Part shown: piece after piece, positions 1-10,700 of the stretch
Layout of the letters: the number at the start of each line of letters is the position of its first letter
Position numbering within the stretch: position 1 is the first letter of the stretch
Assembly (NCBI GenBank): GCA_017625935.1
Contig: JAGALA010000013.1
Coordinates: forward strand, 1 to 46,479
DNA from: Clostridia bacterium
GTDB lineage: Bacteria; Bacillota; Clostridia; Oscillospirales; CAG-272
DNA length: 46,479 bases
Direction: 5' to 3'
Translations under genes and position numbers: made by a program
Notes under the pieces: model-generated
Databases searched by the model: none
What the model was told of the DNA's origin: nothing
What the model saw: the letters and a program-made list of their open reading frames with translations, nothing else

Positions 1-145
1 GTGTACGGTAGAGCAAAAATCGGCGATAATAAACCACAATAACGAAGAAAAGCGGAGCTTTTCAACCTTATTTTTCAAACGATACCGTATATAGGTAGTT
101 TTTCTCTTTTTGTGGTTTATGGTTGTGCCTTAATGTGTCACTCCC
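1..145. repeat. MITE-like element, copy A (cut by window edge)
   Basis: This stretch is nearly identical to 34714-34857 in the same orientation, so it is the right three-quarters of the element described there. It contains a perfect 10-bp inverted repeat (29-38 with 111-120, ATAAACCACA and its complement). Inside that is a tight hairpin, GAAAAGC-GGA-GCTTTTC, at 47-63. The right terminal inverted repeat is at about 123-145. There is no coding potential. It sits about 15 bp beyond the stop codon of the minus-strand VWA gene, so it forms that operon's 3' untranslated region and may act as its terminator. The left end lies outside the window. Confidence 0.8.
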
Positions 146-159
146 TTTTATATTTGGTA

Positions 160-3100
160 TTATCTACCTCTCATGGATTCATAAACCTCTGCGTCAGTCT
201 TATAGCCTGTCTTCTTTGTCTTCTTCTTAATTACGAAGTTTCTAAAGATGATGTCGAGCACGAAGAGTGCAAGTGCAAGTGCGATAAGCGGAATATCAAT
301 GTTGTATTCCTCTGTTATTGTCTTTTCGTCGCCCTCTTCTTTTCTGAACGCCTCGTCAAGGTTATATTCATTTCCGTTGATGAGTCCGTCGAGCTTGCTT
401 GTTACAAGACCCTCCATAAGGTCGCGTCCGTGTGTTTGGTCGCCTCTTAAGATATCGTATTCCTCAAGAGTTTTACCTACAACTGCCAAGGCTGTTGTAT
501 CTCTGAGCGGATCGTCACCGTACGTTTCATAGTCAATTGCTACGTACTGCTTACTGCCTGCACTGTTATATCCAATTTGTGCCTTATAAAGATCAAGCAC
601 TATTACGTACGTTTCTTCAATTGAGCCTGTTGGAATTGTAACCTGATACTTGCAGTTAGCAAGAGGTGTTGCGTGGTATGTACCGTATGCAACCCAAATT
701 TTCTTTGTTTGGTCGAACTTATAAACGGATGCGCGAATAGCCTCTTCAAGAACAACGCCGTCAACCTCGTTTCTTCTTGTTCCGATGTCCACAGGAGTGA
801 TAACCGTCATATCGATGCGCTTGTCATCTCTTATTACGGTGTAGTCAAGACCTGTTGAGTCAACGCGCTTGTGGATTGGAGAGAGAAGAATGTTAGAAAT
901 AAGACGAACGTTTTCCTTTCCGTCACTGTCGTCGAACATTTCGCCTGTCCAGTTAACGTTACCAAGGTCGGTCATAAGTGCACAAACCTTACCAAGACCG
1001 CACTCCCATTCTGCATAAAGCGGACGGAGGTTGTCAACGTAGATAAGACGCTCTGCACCTTCCTTAATTGTTGTACCGTAGTAGCCGTGGATAAAGTCGT
1101 ACTCTCTTACGCCCTCGTGAATAATGGAATTGAGCGAGTCACGCATTGGGAGAACCGTAACGTCCGTGTTAAGCAGCTTACCTTGGATGCTCTCGGCAAT
1201 CTCGGTCAAGTCATCCTTTAGCTCGTCTGCATCATTAACAAGGAAGATTTCACCCTTACCCGCAACGGAAATCTTTTCAAGCTCGGCAATAGCGGTTGCA
1301 TCGTTCTTGCTGATACCGATAGCGATTGATGATGTTACCGTACCGCCCTTTGCCATACGCTCAACGATACCCTCATAGCCTGAGCCCTTATCGTTTGGCG
1401 CACCGTCTGACATAAAGATTACTTGCTTGATTTCAAGGCTTGTGATGTTTGAAGCTCTACCGAGCATTGCGCTCGCTTCCTGAATAGCCCATTTATAGGA
1501 TGTACCGTAGCTCTTGATGTAATCGTTTGTTACCTTATCCGTGCCGCCACGCTTGTAATCGTAGTTTGTCGGGAGATAATATCTCGGCTCCTCACCGTCT
1601 ATCTTGAGGTAGGTTTTGCCATCCTTTTGGATTTGCTTGTCGTTTGGATTAATTCTATAGTCACTGTCCTTGCCGGTTTGTGAGTCTATATAGTGTGCAT
1701 AGTAGTAATGCTCAATCTCGTATTCCATTGTTTCGCAAATGGTTTCACGGTTGGTTTCATCACCGATTGGCTGAATTTCAAGCGCAACGTGATAGTCCTG
1801 GTCGAACACTACAACACCAACGTAGTCCTCAGGTGCAAAATTGGATTCCATAATTACCTTCTTTGCACTGTCAAGAACTATTTGGAATCTTGTCTGTGAG
1901 CCCATTTTCTCCTTCATTGAGGAGGAAAGGTCGATTACGAATACCATAGCAACGGTTTCCTTTTCCTCGTCAACCTTTAATTCTACCGGTAAGATATCGT
2001 TAATTGGCGAGTCAACGAAGCCCTCGTTATCATAGTCGTAAATGTTGTCACCGCTCGTAAAGAGCAAGCCCCTGCCGTTTTCTTGAACGTAACGCTTGAT
2101 GTTGCTTGCGATAGTCATCGGATCAACACCCATCTCGGACGCGGTGCCCAAGCGAGTGAAATCAACGTTCATAAGAACTATCTCATCGTACACAAGCATC
2201 TTTTCAAGTGTGTCGGGGAATGCACTTGGCGCGCAGGTTTCAACGTTATATTTGGAGCGCATATCCTCTAAAATTCCCTGTGCCTCAATCTGCTCAAGCT
2301 GAGTGCTGTCACCGTAAACAATAAGGATTTGTCCCTGTGTTTCAAAGGTGTACCAGGATGAGAATACGTTATTGAGCTTCAAAGTGTCGCTTGAGGTGGT
2401 AATATCAACGGAAACCGCTTGAACGCCCGTCTTTGATACTGCCTCCTGACCCTTTAGCTCATTGTTTGTTTCAAAATCATCGTCGCTTACTGTGTATCTT
2501 CTTGGAGTAAACTTAATGATGTGTGTGCTTTGTCCCTTAGGAATTACAACGCCGCTAACTGAGGTTAGTGGAACGCCTGCAACGTCCTTTAAGGTGATTG
2601 TAGCATCGGTAACGTGATAAATGCTGTTTACAACAACCTGCGCCTCAACCTCTTCACCGAGCTTAACAACGCCTGTTGTGTCAAGAGAAATTACTTGAAT
2701 TTCCTTGTATGTAACGTCTTCGTTTTCGCTGTTTACGAAATCGAAGTAAGCACAGTCGAGCGTAATGCTATCTCCTGCAAGTGCGGAAGCCGCGGAATAT
2801 GCGTTACCGTTTGTTTCCTTACCGTCTGAGAGAAGAATTACCTTTTTGGTATATTCCTTATACATCTCGGCGGAAAGTGCGTTTTGTGCCTTTTCAATAG
2901 CGAGCTTGATGTTTGTGCTCTTTCTTGGAGCCTCATCCTCACCCCTTACATAATCGTCAAGGAAGTTATCCGTTTTGCTATCGAGTGAGCCCGGAAGCAA
3001 AACATCCTTGCCGTCAGAGCTTTTGATAACGCCGTTACCCTCAGAGCCACCAAAAACAACAAGACCGAACTGTGTTTCTGTTTTGTACTTTTTATCAGCT

Positions 3101-3438
3101 GATTTTGCCGCTGACATAACCTCGTGCATATAGTCATTCATCTCGTCCTTAGTAGGCGCGCTACTGTCTGACATATCAACGAGGAACATAACCACCTTAC
3201 CCTGTGATTCAGTGTAGCTTTCCGTATAGGAAACACCTGCAACAACCAAGGAAAGGATCAAAATGAGCGCCATATGAATGATAAATGGAATCAAGTGTCT
3301 TGATGACGCTCTACGCTTTTTGTTAAGACGAAGGAATGGAATAATACCGATAATAAGTGCCGGGATTGTAATCAAAAGAACCCACGGACGCTCAGGCCAG
3401 TTAAGCATTCCTGCGAATAGGGATAAATTAATATACAT
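160..3438 (-). CDS. Large double-VWA membrane protein (BatB-like)
   Basis: Membrane protein of 1092 residues. Two N-terminal membrane segments (about 18-36 and 49-70) precede a first von Willebrand A domain with a MIDAS-like DMSDSS motif at about 88-93. A glutamine-amidotransferase-like segment follows, then a second VWA domain with DLSSSM, a GTS motif and an MSDGAPND strand. One C-terminal membrane segment (PLIALALALFVLD) ends in a basic tail. This matches the architecture of bacterial VWA proteins encoded beside MoxR and DUF58. The second VWA domain carries an insertion of roughly 80 residues rich in Tyr and charged residues. An in-frame TTG lies 24 bases upstream, but the ATG at 3438 is preferred. 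It overlaps the end of the preceding gene by 11 bases, so the two are translationally coupled. This is the last gene of the operon. The ligand of the VWA domains is unknown. Confidence 0.85.
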   Translation of the reverse strand: MYINLSLFAGMLNWPERPWVLLITIPALIIGIIPFLRLNKKRRASSRHLIPFIIHMALILILSLVVAGVSYTESYTESQGKVVMFLVDMSDSSAPTKDEMNDYMHEVMSAAKSADKKYKTETQFGLVVFGGSEGNGVIKSSDGKDVLLPGSLDSKTDNFLDDYVRGEDEAPRKSTNIKLAIEKAQNALSAEMYKEYTKKVILLSDGKETNGNAYSAASALAGDSITLDCAYFDFVNSENEDVTYKEIQVISLDTTGVVKLGEEVEAQVVVNSIYHVTDATITLKDVAGVPLTSVSGVVIPKGQSTHIIKFTPRRYTVSDDDFETNNELKGQEAVSKTGVQAVSVDITTSSDTLKLNNVFSSWYTFETQGQILIVYGDSTQLEQIEAQGILEDMRSKYNVETCAPSAFPDTLEKMLVYDEIVLMNVDFTRLGTASEMGVDPMTIASNIKRYVQENGRGLLFTSGDNIYDYDNEGFVDSPINDILPVELKVDEEKETVAMVFVIDLSSSMKEKMGSQTRFQIVLDSAKKVIMESNFAPEDYVGVVVFDQDYHVALEIQPIGDETNRETICETMEYEIEHYYYAHYIDSQTGKDSDYRINPNDKQIQKDGKTYLKIDGEEPRYYLPTNYDYKRGGTDKVTNDYIKSYGTSYKWAIQEASAMLGRASNITSLEIKQVIFMSDGAPNDKGSGYEGIVERMAKGGTVTSSIAIGISKNDATAIAELEKISVAGKGEIFLVNDADELKDDLTEIAESIQGKLLNTDVTVLPMRDSLNSIIHEGVREYDFIHGYYGTTIKEGAERLIYVDNLRPLYAEWECGLGKVCALMTDLGNVNWTGEMFDDSDGKENVRLISNILLSPIHKRVDSTGLDYTVIRDDKRIDMTVITPVDIGTRRNEVDGVVLEEAIRASVYKFDQTKKIWVAYGTYHATPLANCKYQVTIPTGSIEETYVIVLDLYKAQIGYNSAGSKQYVAIDYETYGDDPLRDTTALAVVGKTLEEYDILRGDQTHGRDLMEGLVTSKLDGLINGNEYNLDEAFRKEEGDEKTITEEYNIDIPLIALALALFVLDIIFRNFVIKKKTKKTGYKTDAEVYESMRGR

Positions 3439-5602
3439 CTCTGTAATATACCCCCCATTCAATAATCAATAATGCAATAAGAACCAAAACTACAATCCAA
3501 AGGATTGGACGTCCGTTTCTGTCAATTTGCGCTTCCTCACCCGGTGTTGGTGCGGAAAGACGCGGGCCTCTTGCTGAAATATCACTTTCGGAAAGCGGAA
3601 CGTACGTGCTGACAGCAAAGGTGTCCGGCTCTTCTCTTATTTCAACGTCATCTTCACCCTCGCCTGCTACTTTCTCGGGCTTATAATTTACAACGATGTT
3701 GTAAATACCGAGCTTATCAAGCACTACCTCGGGAAGATTTGCGTTTTCGCTTTTCCATTCGTTAATCATTTTACCGAGTGATGACGGATCTTCTTCCTCT
3801 TCCTCAAAGGTCTTGTAGTAATAGATAATGCTTTCTGCACCTGCCGGCGCGTTGAACTCAAGCGTATCACCTATTGTAGGTGTACGGTTTGGCAACGTTT
3901 CAGGCATTGAGTATTCCACCATGTTCTTTAAAAGAACCGGGAAGTCCGCAATAAATACAGGAAGTGAGGAGTTTGAAAAATCAAACGTTGTAATGATGGT
4001 TCTCGTTGTTCCAACTGTACCAACGAGCATTACAGGTGTTTTAACAGGAACGTATTTATCGTCAATCTTTAAATTGTACGTAGCACTGTAAACCTCTTCG
4101 AAATATTCGGGGATGGCATATTTAACCTCACCTGTTTTTTCGTTGATTTCACCGATAACGGTGTATTTACTGAGCGAAGCAGGGATTGCCTTTTCAACTC
4201 CGTCGATTACGAACTTAATAGGATCATCAAAGTTAACGTTCTTTGTAATTAACTGTGCATTCGGCTTAAGTGCTATTGCGGATTTTTCAAAAAGGAATCC
4301 ACTTGATGACTCCTTCACCACGTCGGAAATTGCAATGTTTGTTCCAACAGGACTTTCGGGTGCGTTTATAAACCAAACCGCACCGTCCGTTGGCATCGAA
4401 ACAGGCATCGTTCCTTCATATATATATAAATCATATCCGTTTGTCGGTGCATTTTCGATTTGTGAGGCATGGAAAACATCAGACGTGTTGATTACAAAGC
4501 CGCTTGAACCCATACTTCTTTGAAGCATTGTCGGGGCAAGAGGATTCACCACTCCGTTTGCTACCTCAACCAAATTACTTACATAAAGAATTCTGACATC
4601 AATACCCTCAACTGCGTTTAAGTACGCCTTGTTATCATCGCTGATAACGTCGGTAAGGGTGTTGATTTCAACCTCTGCCTTAGAGTATGATTTGATGCTC
4701 TTGATCTTAATAGCATCGCTGTTATCTGTTGATCTTGGGCTGAATACGAACTCTTTCGTTTCGCTCTTACCCATAGAAACCTTCTTCGTTGCAACTATAC
4801 TGCCGTCAACAGTCAAGGAGATTGCAAATTCTGCCTCCTTGCCCTCATTTATAAGTGTAACCTTATACTCGTAACCTGCTGCAAGGCTTGTGTCCGTAAA
4901 GGACGTAATACCTGCGTTCCAGTCGTTTTCGGGGTCGGCACAGTTAATAACCTCAACCGTGTCGTGGTCGTCATAAAGACGGTCAGTGTATAAATAAATT
5001 TTTGCTTCCTTATTCAAGTTAACCGCGTTTTGTGCCAAATCAAGCGCCGCATTAATATCGGTGTTTGTATTTGTGCATCTATCTGTCAACTTCTTGTCTA
5101 TTGTTGAAATTACCTCATCCTTGTTATATAAATAAGGAGTTGTTTCGTCAATTTGAAGTTCCTCATTCCACTTCTTACCCTCGGTGATAACCTCAGGCAC
5201 CTCGCTTGCAAGGATAATAACCATACCGGAGTTAGGGCCAACGTTTTGTGCCTCCGCTTTGAGCTTTTCAAGCGCAACATCATAACGGGTTTTATCTCCG
5301 TTTTGCGCCTTCATGCTGGCGGACGCATCGACAATAACAATCGACGCCTTGGACTTAATCGGCTCTGTTTTAATATCCATAAGAGCGAGAGTTGATGCAA
5401 CAACTACAAGAATCTGCATAATAAGCAAAAGCGACATAAGGAAATTGATTGGAATACGACGCTTAACAAACTTTAAGCTTCGTTGCCAAATATATGTACT
5501 GGAGACTGTTTTAGGCACATATTTTGATTTGATAATATATATCAAAACAATAATCGGCACTGCAACTAATCCCAGCAGACCTAACCATGTACCTACGCTC
5601 AT
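3428..5602 (-). CDS. BatA-like VWA domain membrane protein
   Basis: Protein of 724 residues. The N terminus has the BatA-type layout: a membrane segment at about 5-24, a basic stretch, a second segment at about 53-74, then a VWA domain starting SIVIVDASASM with an intact MIDAS DxSxS at 92-96. A long, mostly beta extracytoplasmic region follows. The C terminus has one more membrane segment (ILWIVVLVLIALLIIEWGV) and a short tail. The start overlaps the DUF58 stop by 4 bases (ATGA), so the genes are translationally coupled. In known MoxR-VWA systems the VWA proteins are clients or partners of the AAA+ chaperone. The role here is inferred from that association. Confidence 0.85.
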   Translation of the reverse strand: MSVGTWLGLLGLVAVPIIVLIYIIKSKYVPKTVSSTYIWQRSLKFVKRRIPINFLMSLLLIMQILVVVASTLALMDIKTEPIKSKASIVIVDASASMKAQNGDKTRYDVALEKLKAEAQNVGPNSGMVIILASEVPEVITEGKKWNEELQIDETTPYLYNKDEVISTIDKKLTDRCTNTNTDINAALDLAQNAVNLNKEAKIYLYTDRLYDDHDTVEVINCADPENDWNAGITSFTDTSLAAGYEYKVTLINEGKEAEFAISLTVDGSIVATKKVSMGKSETKEFVFSPRSTDNSDAIKIKSIKSYSKAEVEINTLTDVISDDNKAYLNAVEGIDVRILYVSNLVEVANGVVNPLAPTMLQRSMGSSGFVINTSDVFHASQIENAPTNGYDLYIYEGTMPVSMPTDGAVWFINAPESPVGTNIAISDVVKESSSGFLFEKSAIALKPNAQLITKNVNFDDPIKFVIDGVEKAIPASLSKYTVIGEINEKTGEVKYAIPEYFEEVYSATYNLKIDDKYVPVKTPVMLVGTVGTTRTIITTFDFSNSSLPVFIADFPVLLKNMVEYSMPETLPNRTPTIGDTLEFNAPAGAESIIYYYKTFEEEEEDPSSLGKMINEWKSENANLPEVVLDKLGIYNIVVNYKPEKVAGEGEDDVEIREEPDTFAVSTYVPLSESDISARGPRLSAPTPGEEAQIDRNGRPILWIVVLVLIALLIIEWGVYYRDVY

Positions 5603-6498
5603 TTGATAATCTCCGTTTCGTATCCTTTTCCAAAAATAACCTTCTCAATCGGCTCATCGCTGGAAACTGTAAAGAATGTTACGTTTCTTGAAGCACAGAA
5701 GCTGATAAGCTCTTCTTCAAATTCATCGAGCGCCTTTTGATAAGCTTTTACCATTTTCTTTGTCATCATCATTCTCATATTTCTGCCGTCAGCTATATCA
5801 ACCGCCTCGGAGTCGAGCATTTGAACTCTACCGTCAAGGTCAGGATAAAGCTCATCGGGAGAGAGAACCTGTATCATTAAGATTTCCCTACGCTGGTACA
5901 TAAGGAAATCTATGGCTTTTTTCCAGTTTGAGTCTGTCAAAAAGTCAGAAATAATTATTGTAAGACCATCGTCGTATCCGGGGGATTCCATATTAATTAT
6001 GGATTTTTCAAGATCCGTTTCACCGTCAAAATCGGTTGACTCAAGCTTTTGAGCCGCACGATAGAAGGAATCCTTGTTACCAACTGTAAAGCCGATATTT
6101 TCGGCCTTATCACCCTTAAGCAGCTCGAAGGACACTCTGTCCATCGCATCTACTGAAAGGTACCCGAATGCTGCCGCTATTTTAAGTGCCGCTTCCGCCT
6201 TTTCAGGGTTTCCGCAAGCCATTGAAGCTGAGCAGTCAATCATAATATGATTGTGCATTTGTCTTTCATCTGTAAATAACTTAATGAAGTATTTTTCAGT
6301 TCTCGCAAACACGTTCCAGTCAATTCTTCTGATATCATCGCCTGCTGTATATTCGCGGAAATCTGCAAACTCTACAGTATTACCGTATGAGCGGGCTTTT
6401 CTGGAACCGCCAAAATAGCCCGTCATAGCAGTTTTTAAGACAAGTGCGGCGGCATCGAGACGGTCGAGAAAATCACCGTCTAATATTCTTCGTTTCAT
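5599..6498 (-). CDS. DUF58 domain protein
   Basis: Protein of 299 residues with the DUF58 signature: a glycine-rich start (YFGGSRKARSYGNTVEF), then FREYTAGDDIRRIDWNVFAR at about 48-66. A VWA-like fold follows, with an IDCSASM MIDAS motif at about 87-93. No membrane segment is seen, so it is probably a cytoplasmic partner. DUF58 proteins are encoded almost invariably beside MoxR ATPases, as here. It lies 18 bases downstream of the MoxR gene and overlaps the next gene by 4 bases. The biochemical role of the family is not established. Confidence 0.9.
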   Translation of the reverse strand: MKRRILDGDFLDRLDAAALVLKTAMTGYFGGSRKARSYGNTVEFADFREYTAGDDIRRIDWNVFARTEKYFIKLFTDERQMHNHIMIDCSASMACGNPEKAEAALKIAAAFGYLSVDAMDRVSFELLKGDKAENIGFTVGNKDSFYRAAQKLESTDFDGETDLEKSIINMESPGYDDGLTIIISDFLTDSNWKKAIDFLMYQRREILMIQVLSPDELYPDLDGRVQMLDSEAVDIADGRNMRMMMTKKMVKAYQKALDEFEEELISFCASRNVTFFTVSSDEPIEKVIFGKGYETEIIK

Positions 6499-6516
6499 TT
6501 TTACCGCCTAATTATA

Positions 6517-7674
6517 TTATTTCTTTTTTGCCTTGCTTGCTTCTTCAGGTTGCTTTACAGTAAGTGTGTTAACTGCTGCACCCTTGCCTGCGCTGTTCAA
6601 ATCTCTGATAAGTGAAAGAACAACGTCGTCGGAGTTCATCTTAGATGTAACCGCCTCGAAGCCGAGCTTTATTCTGTGACGGAGAACAGGAACAGCAAGT
6701 GCGTTGATATCGTCGTATGAAACGTTGTATCTGCCTCTGATAAGAGCGCGAACCTTAGCTGCTGTGATAAGTGCCTGAGCAGCACGAGGGCTGGCGCCGA
6801 GACGAATGTATCTCTTTGTTGTTGCGGTTGCAACCTCACTGTCGGGATGAGTTGAAGCAACCAATACCATTGCGTAATCAAGAACCTCTTTAGCTACAGG
6901 AATTGTCTTAGCAACGGCTCTCATACGGAGAAGCTCATCACCGTTACAAGCAGCTGTCGCTGTTTCTTCCATAGTCTTTTGTGTCATTGTTACGATTTGT
7001 CCAAGCTCTTCAGCTGAAGGATTGGGAACTATAATCTTGAACATGAAACGGTCCATCTGCGCCTCAGGAAGTGGGTATGTACCGTCTTGCTCAATTGGGT
7101 TCTGTGTAGCAAGAACGAAGAATGGCTCGTTAAGCTGACGTGATTCGCCCATTACTGTAACCTTGTGCTCCTGCATCGCCTCAAGAAGAGCCGCCTGTGT
7201 CTTAGGAGTAGCACGGTTAATTTCGTCGGCAAGAACGATGTTACTAAAGATCGGACCCTTTTGGAATTCGAACTTTGAGTTGCCGTTTTCGTCTCTTGTG
7301 ATGATGCTTGTACCTGTTACGTCGGCAGGCATCAAGTCAGGTGTAAACTGGATTCTTGAGAATGGTAAGTCAAATACATGACCGAGTGATCTTACAAGAC
7401 GTGTCTTACCAAGACCGGGCGCACCCTCAAGAAGCACGTTACCGCCTGCGATAATCGCGATAATTGTATATTGAACAACCTCTGTTTGACCGATAATATC
7501 CTTCTTAACCTCGCGGAAGATCTTTTCGCACTTTTCTGAGAAAAGCTTTAATTCTTCAGCCGCCTTAGGATCGATCGCAGGTGCTGCCTTTGCAGGAGCA
7601 GGTGCTGCTGCAGGCTTTGCTGCAGGTGCAGCTGCTTGTGTTGTTTTTGTATCTTTTGTTTCAATAGTTCCCAT
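6517..7674 (-). CDS. MoxR family AAA+ ATPase
   Basis: Protein of 385 residues. A low-complexity Ala/Pro/Lys linker (about 11-36) precedes the AAA+ core. Walker A is GAPGLGKT at 84-91, Walker B is NIVLADEINRA at about 145-155, and sensor 1 is VLATQNPIEQ. An arginine-rich lid follows, ending in LRHRIKLGF. MoxR proteins act as chaperones that activate or assemble VWA-domain partners, and three VWA-type proteins follow in this operon. The Ala/Pro N-terminal extension is unusual and looks like a flexible tether. It may be what connects the ATPase to the membrane proteins, but that is inference. Confidence 0.93.
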   Translation of the reverse strand: MGTIETKDTKTTQAAAPAAKPAAAPAPAKAAPAIDPKAAEELKLFSEKCEKIFREVKKDIIGQTEVVQYTIIAIIAGGNVLLEGAPGLGKTRLVRSLGHVFDLPFSRIQFTPDLMPADVTGTSIITRDENGNSKFEFQKGPIFSNIVLADEINRATPKTQAALLEAMQEHKVTVMGESRQLNEPFFVLATQNPIEQDGTYPLPEAQMDRFMFKIIVPNPSAEELGQIVTMTQKTMEETATAACNGDELLRMRAVAKTIPVAKEVLDYAMVLVASTHPDSEVATATTKRYIRLGASPRAAQALITAAKVRALIRGRYNVSYDDINALAVPVLRHRIKLGFEAVTSKMNSDDVVLSLIRDLNSAGKGAAVNTLTVKQPEEASKAKKK

Positions 7675-7745
7675 AATTCTTCTCCGTAAACTTTAATTTG
7701 ATTTTATTTCATTTATTTTAAGAGCTTCGCGGCTAATTTTTATTA

Positions 7746-10700
7746 TTAGCCGTTGCCCTTTAATGACTGGAAGTAGTTTTCGATAGCTTGACGCTCTTCG
7801 TCAGTTAAATCTCTGCCGAACTGCTTGTCGTACTCGCCATCAATTGCGCCGCTTTGAATAAGATCTTGGATGGTTACGTCGCCGGCACCGGGTAAGAATG
7901 CGTCTGTATCCTTCTTTTCCTCGTTGGTTCCGTCTCCGCCGGGTGTAGGCTGCTCTGTTGGAGGAACTTCATCATTTTCGCCATCGCCGTCTTGAGTTTC
8001 ATCCTCAGGCTTTTGCTCGCCTTCGCCCTCTTGACCCTGTTGTTGGTCATCGCTTGGCTGCTCGCTCTTGTCGCCCTCTTGGCTTTCATCCTCTTGTGAA
8101 CCATCAGGCTTTTCTTGTGGCTTTTGACCTGAAATAGCACCCTGTGCTTGGTCTAACTTATCTTGAATTTCTTGATTTGTTTGACCCATGTTCTCAAGCT
8201 TGCCGATTGCCTCCTGGAACTGTTGCTCTGCTTTATCAAGTGCGCCTGTTGCAGTGTCGATGGCTTCCTCGTCCTTGTTCTCGCCTGCTTGGTCCTTAGC
8301 TTGCTCAAATGAGTTTGCTAAATCATTCCAAATGTCCTTCGCTTCGCCATCAGGCATTTTGTCTGCCATATCCTTGAAGTCCTCTGTCATTTCGCCGAGA
8401 ACCTTATCAAGAGCTTCACCCTTAAGCCATTCGCCTTTTTCGTTCTTGAGCTGATCCTCAAGCTTGTCGAACGCGCTTGAGAGATCGTCCTTTGCATTCT
8501 CTATGCCCTCTTTGTCATCCTTTTGAGCTGCATCGTTTGCATCTTGGATTGATTGGTTGATGTCGTCCATAGCGTCCTCTGTTTCGCTCTTTTCGCTATC
8601 ATCCTTATCGCTGCTGTCCTCACTATCGCTTGCATCAGGATTGAACTCGTCGGATTTGTTGTTCATATCCTCCTTGATAAGCTCGTCAATCTTATCCTTT
8701 GCATCGTTGATCTCTGCATTGATATCGGATTTATCCTCGTTGTTATCGAGCATATCGTCAACCTTGTTTTCAAGGTCGTTGAGAACGTCGTCAATCTTGT
8801 TTTGTGTATCCTTGCTGATGTCGGAGTTGTCAACCTTATCCTTGATATCATCGATAATGTCCTCGAATTCCTTCTTATCACTACCAATGATTTCTTCTCT
8901 TAAGTTACCAACCTCTTCTTCTACCTTTTCATTAGTTTCAAGCTTTTCATTAGAATTATTAATTTCCTCTTGAACCTTGTCAAAGGCATCCTTTATTTCC
9001 TCTTCTGTGCTTGTGTCGTTCTTTTCAGCATTATCTGTTGCATTCTTGAGGTCGTCTGCAAAGTCCTCCATTGCATCCTTCATTTCAGAATCAGGAGTTG
9101 TTGTAACTGCATTGTGGATTGCATCCGCAACCTTGTCTGCATTTTCTTGCTTTTCTTCATCGGTGAGGTTTTTATCCTCGCCTGTTTCAGGGTCCTTACC
9201 GTTGATAAGATCCTCGAGGTCTTGAAGTGCATCGTCTACCTTTTCCTGAGCGTCCTTCTTTTCCTCTTCGGTTTCTGCCTTGTTTAAGTCTTCAATTGCT
9301 TGACCGAGGTTTTCAATTGCCTCACCAAGCTCCTTCTCGGTTTCATCCTCGCTCTCCTTGAGGTCGTTGTCCTTCAAGTTGTCAGCGATTTGCTCATTTG
9401 ATTCTTTTTCTTGTTCGATTTCCTGCTCGAGTTTATTTTCAAGGTCCTTCAAGGCATCGTTTACTTCGTCCTTCTTTTCCTCTTCGGTCTTGTTTTCGTC
9501 CTTAAGGATTTCGTCGATTTCTTCCTTTACCTTATCCATTTCCTCTTGCATTTCGTTCTTATCTTCCTCGGTCATCTCGGAATCCTTAATTTCTTCCTCG
9601 ATCTTTTCAAAGGTATCCTCTACCTTATTTTCAAGCTCACCGATAACCTCGTCCTGATAATCCTCAAGCTTTTCCTTAATCTTATCTACAGTTTCCTGTA
9701 AATCCTTGATATCCTCAACTGCCTCGATGATATCCTTTGTTGATTCTGCGAAGCCGTCCTCGATAACCTTAAGAATAGTTGATTCGGACATTGTTGGGCT
9801 GTTTTCTGCCTGCTCCATCTCTGTTAGGTTGTCACAGAAGCCGAGAAGCGCAACCTTAAGTGCGTGCATATCATCCGGCACAGAAGCAACCTCAACAGCT
9901 GTATTAATAGCGGTTCTTAATTGATCATAAGTGATTCTGGATCTGTTAAGCTTAGACTTTAAGTTTTCCATAGCGGCAGTAACTGCGTCCTTGCCCTTTG
10001 AAATTTCCAAGGTGTTCTTCTCAGCTGATCTTACAGCGTTGAAAAGCTCCTCGATTGCACAGCCAAGCTCGTTTGTGATTGAATTTTCCTTGAGTGCCTC
10101 GATAAGGCTGAGAATTTTTTGCTCCTCATCCTCAACAACCTGCTCAAAGTCCTTAATTGCATCCTCGATTGCCTTGTTCTCCTCTTCTGTGGAGATTTCT
10201 TCCTTTTCAAGCCTTTGGTCAAGCTCATCCTTTACCTCTTCAAGCTCATCTCTCTTATCCTCTGTGATAGGAGCGTCTTGAATGATTTGGTCGATTTCCT
10301 CAAGGATTTCTTCCTTTGTTTGTTCACTATTGTCAGAGTTGTTTTGTTCTTCAATTTCTTCTCTCTTAATATCAATAGCGTGTGAAACGAGTGGGATTGT
10401 TGTAAATACAATCAATACAGCAAGCAAAAGTGCAACTGCTGAGAGTATTTTTTCAACAGGGAATTTAACGGTAACCGCTTCAAGGTTGAACTCGTTTAAT
10501 TTCTTTTGCGCGTCTGCTCTTTGCAATTGAGCGATGAGTGAGTTGTCCTCTTGGTACTCCATCATTGTTACAACACGCTCTTCAAGTCCGAGTGCGTCAA
10601 CCTTTTTTGCAATTTGGTTGTTGCCCTTCTTGAAGGATACAAGGAACATTGCTGCTCCCGATGCGCCTCCTACAACGATTCCAATTGCCGTTGAGGCAAC

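Noticed and set aside
8140..10300. Repeated Glu/Asp/Lys codons in the coiled-coil gene as a tandem-repeat array.
   Set aside because: No fixed repeat unit is kept at DNA level. The repetition is compositional.
8553..10385. Several long open frames on the plus strand opposite the coiled-coil gene.
   Set aside because: They are low-complexity Ser/Leu/Phe-rich mirror frames of a Glu/Asp/Lys-rich gene, lack ribosome-binding sites and overlap each other.
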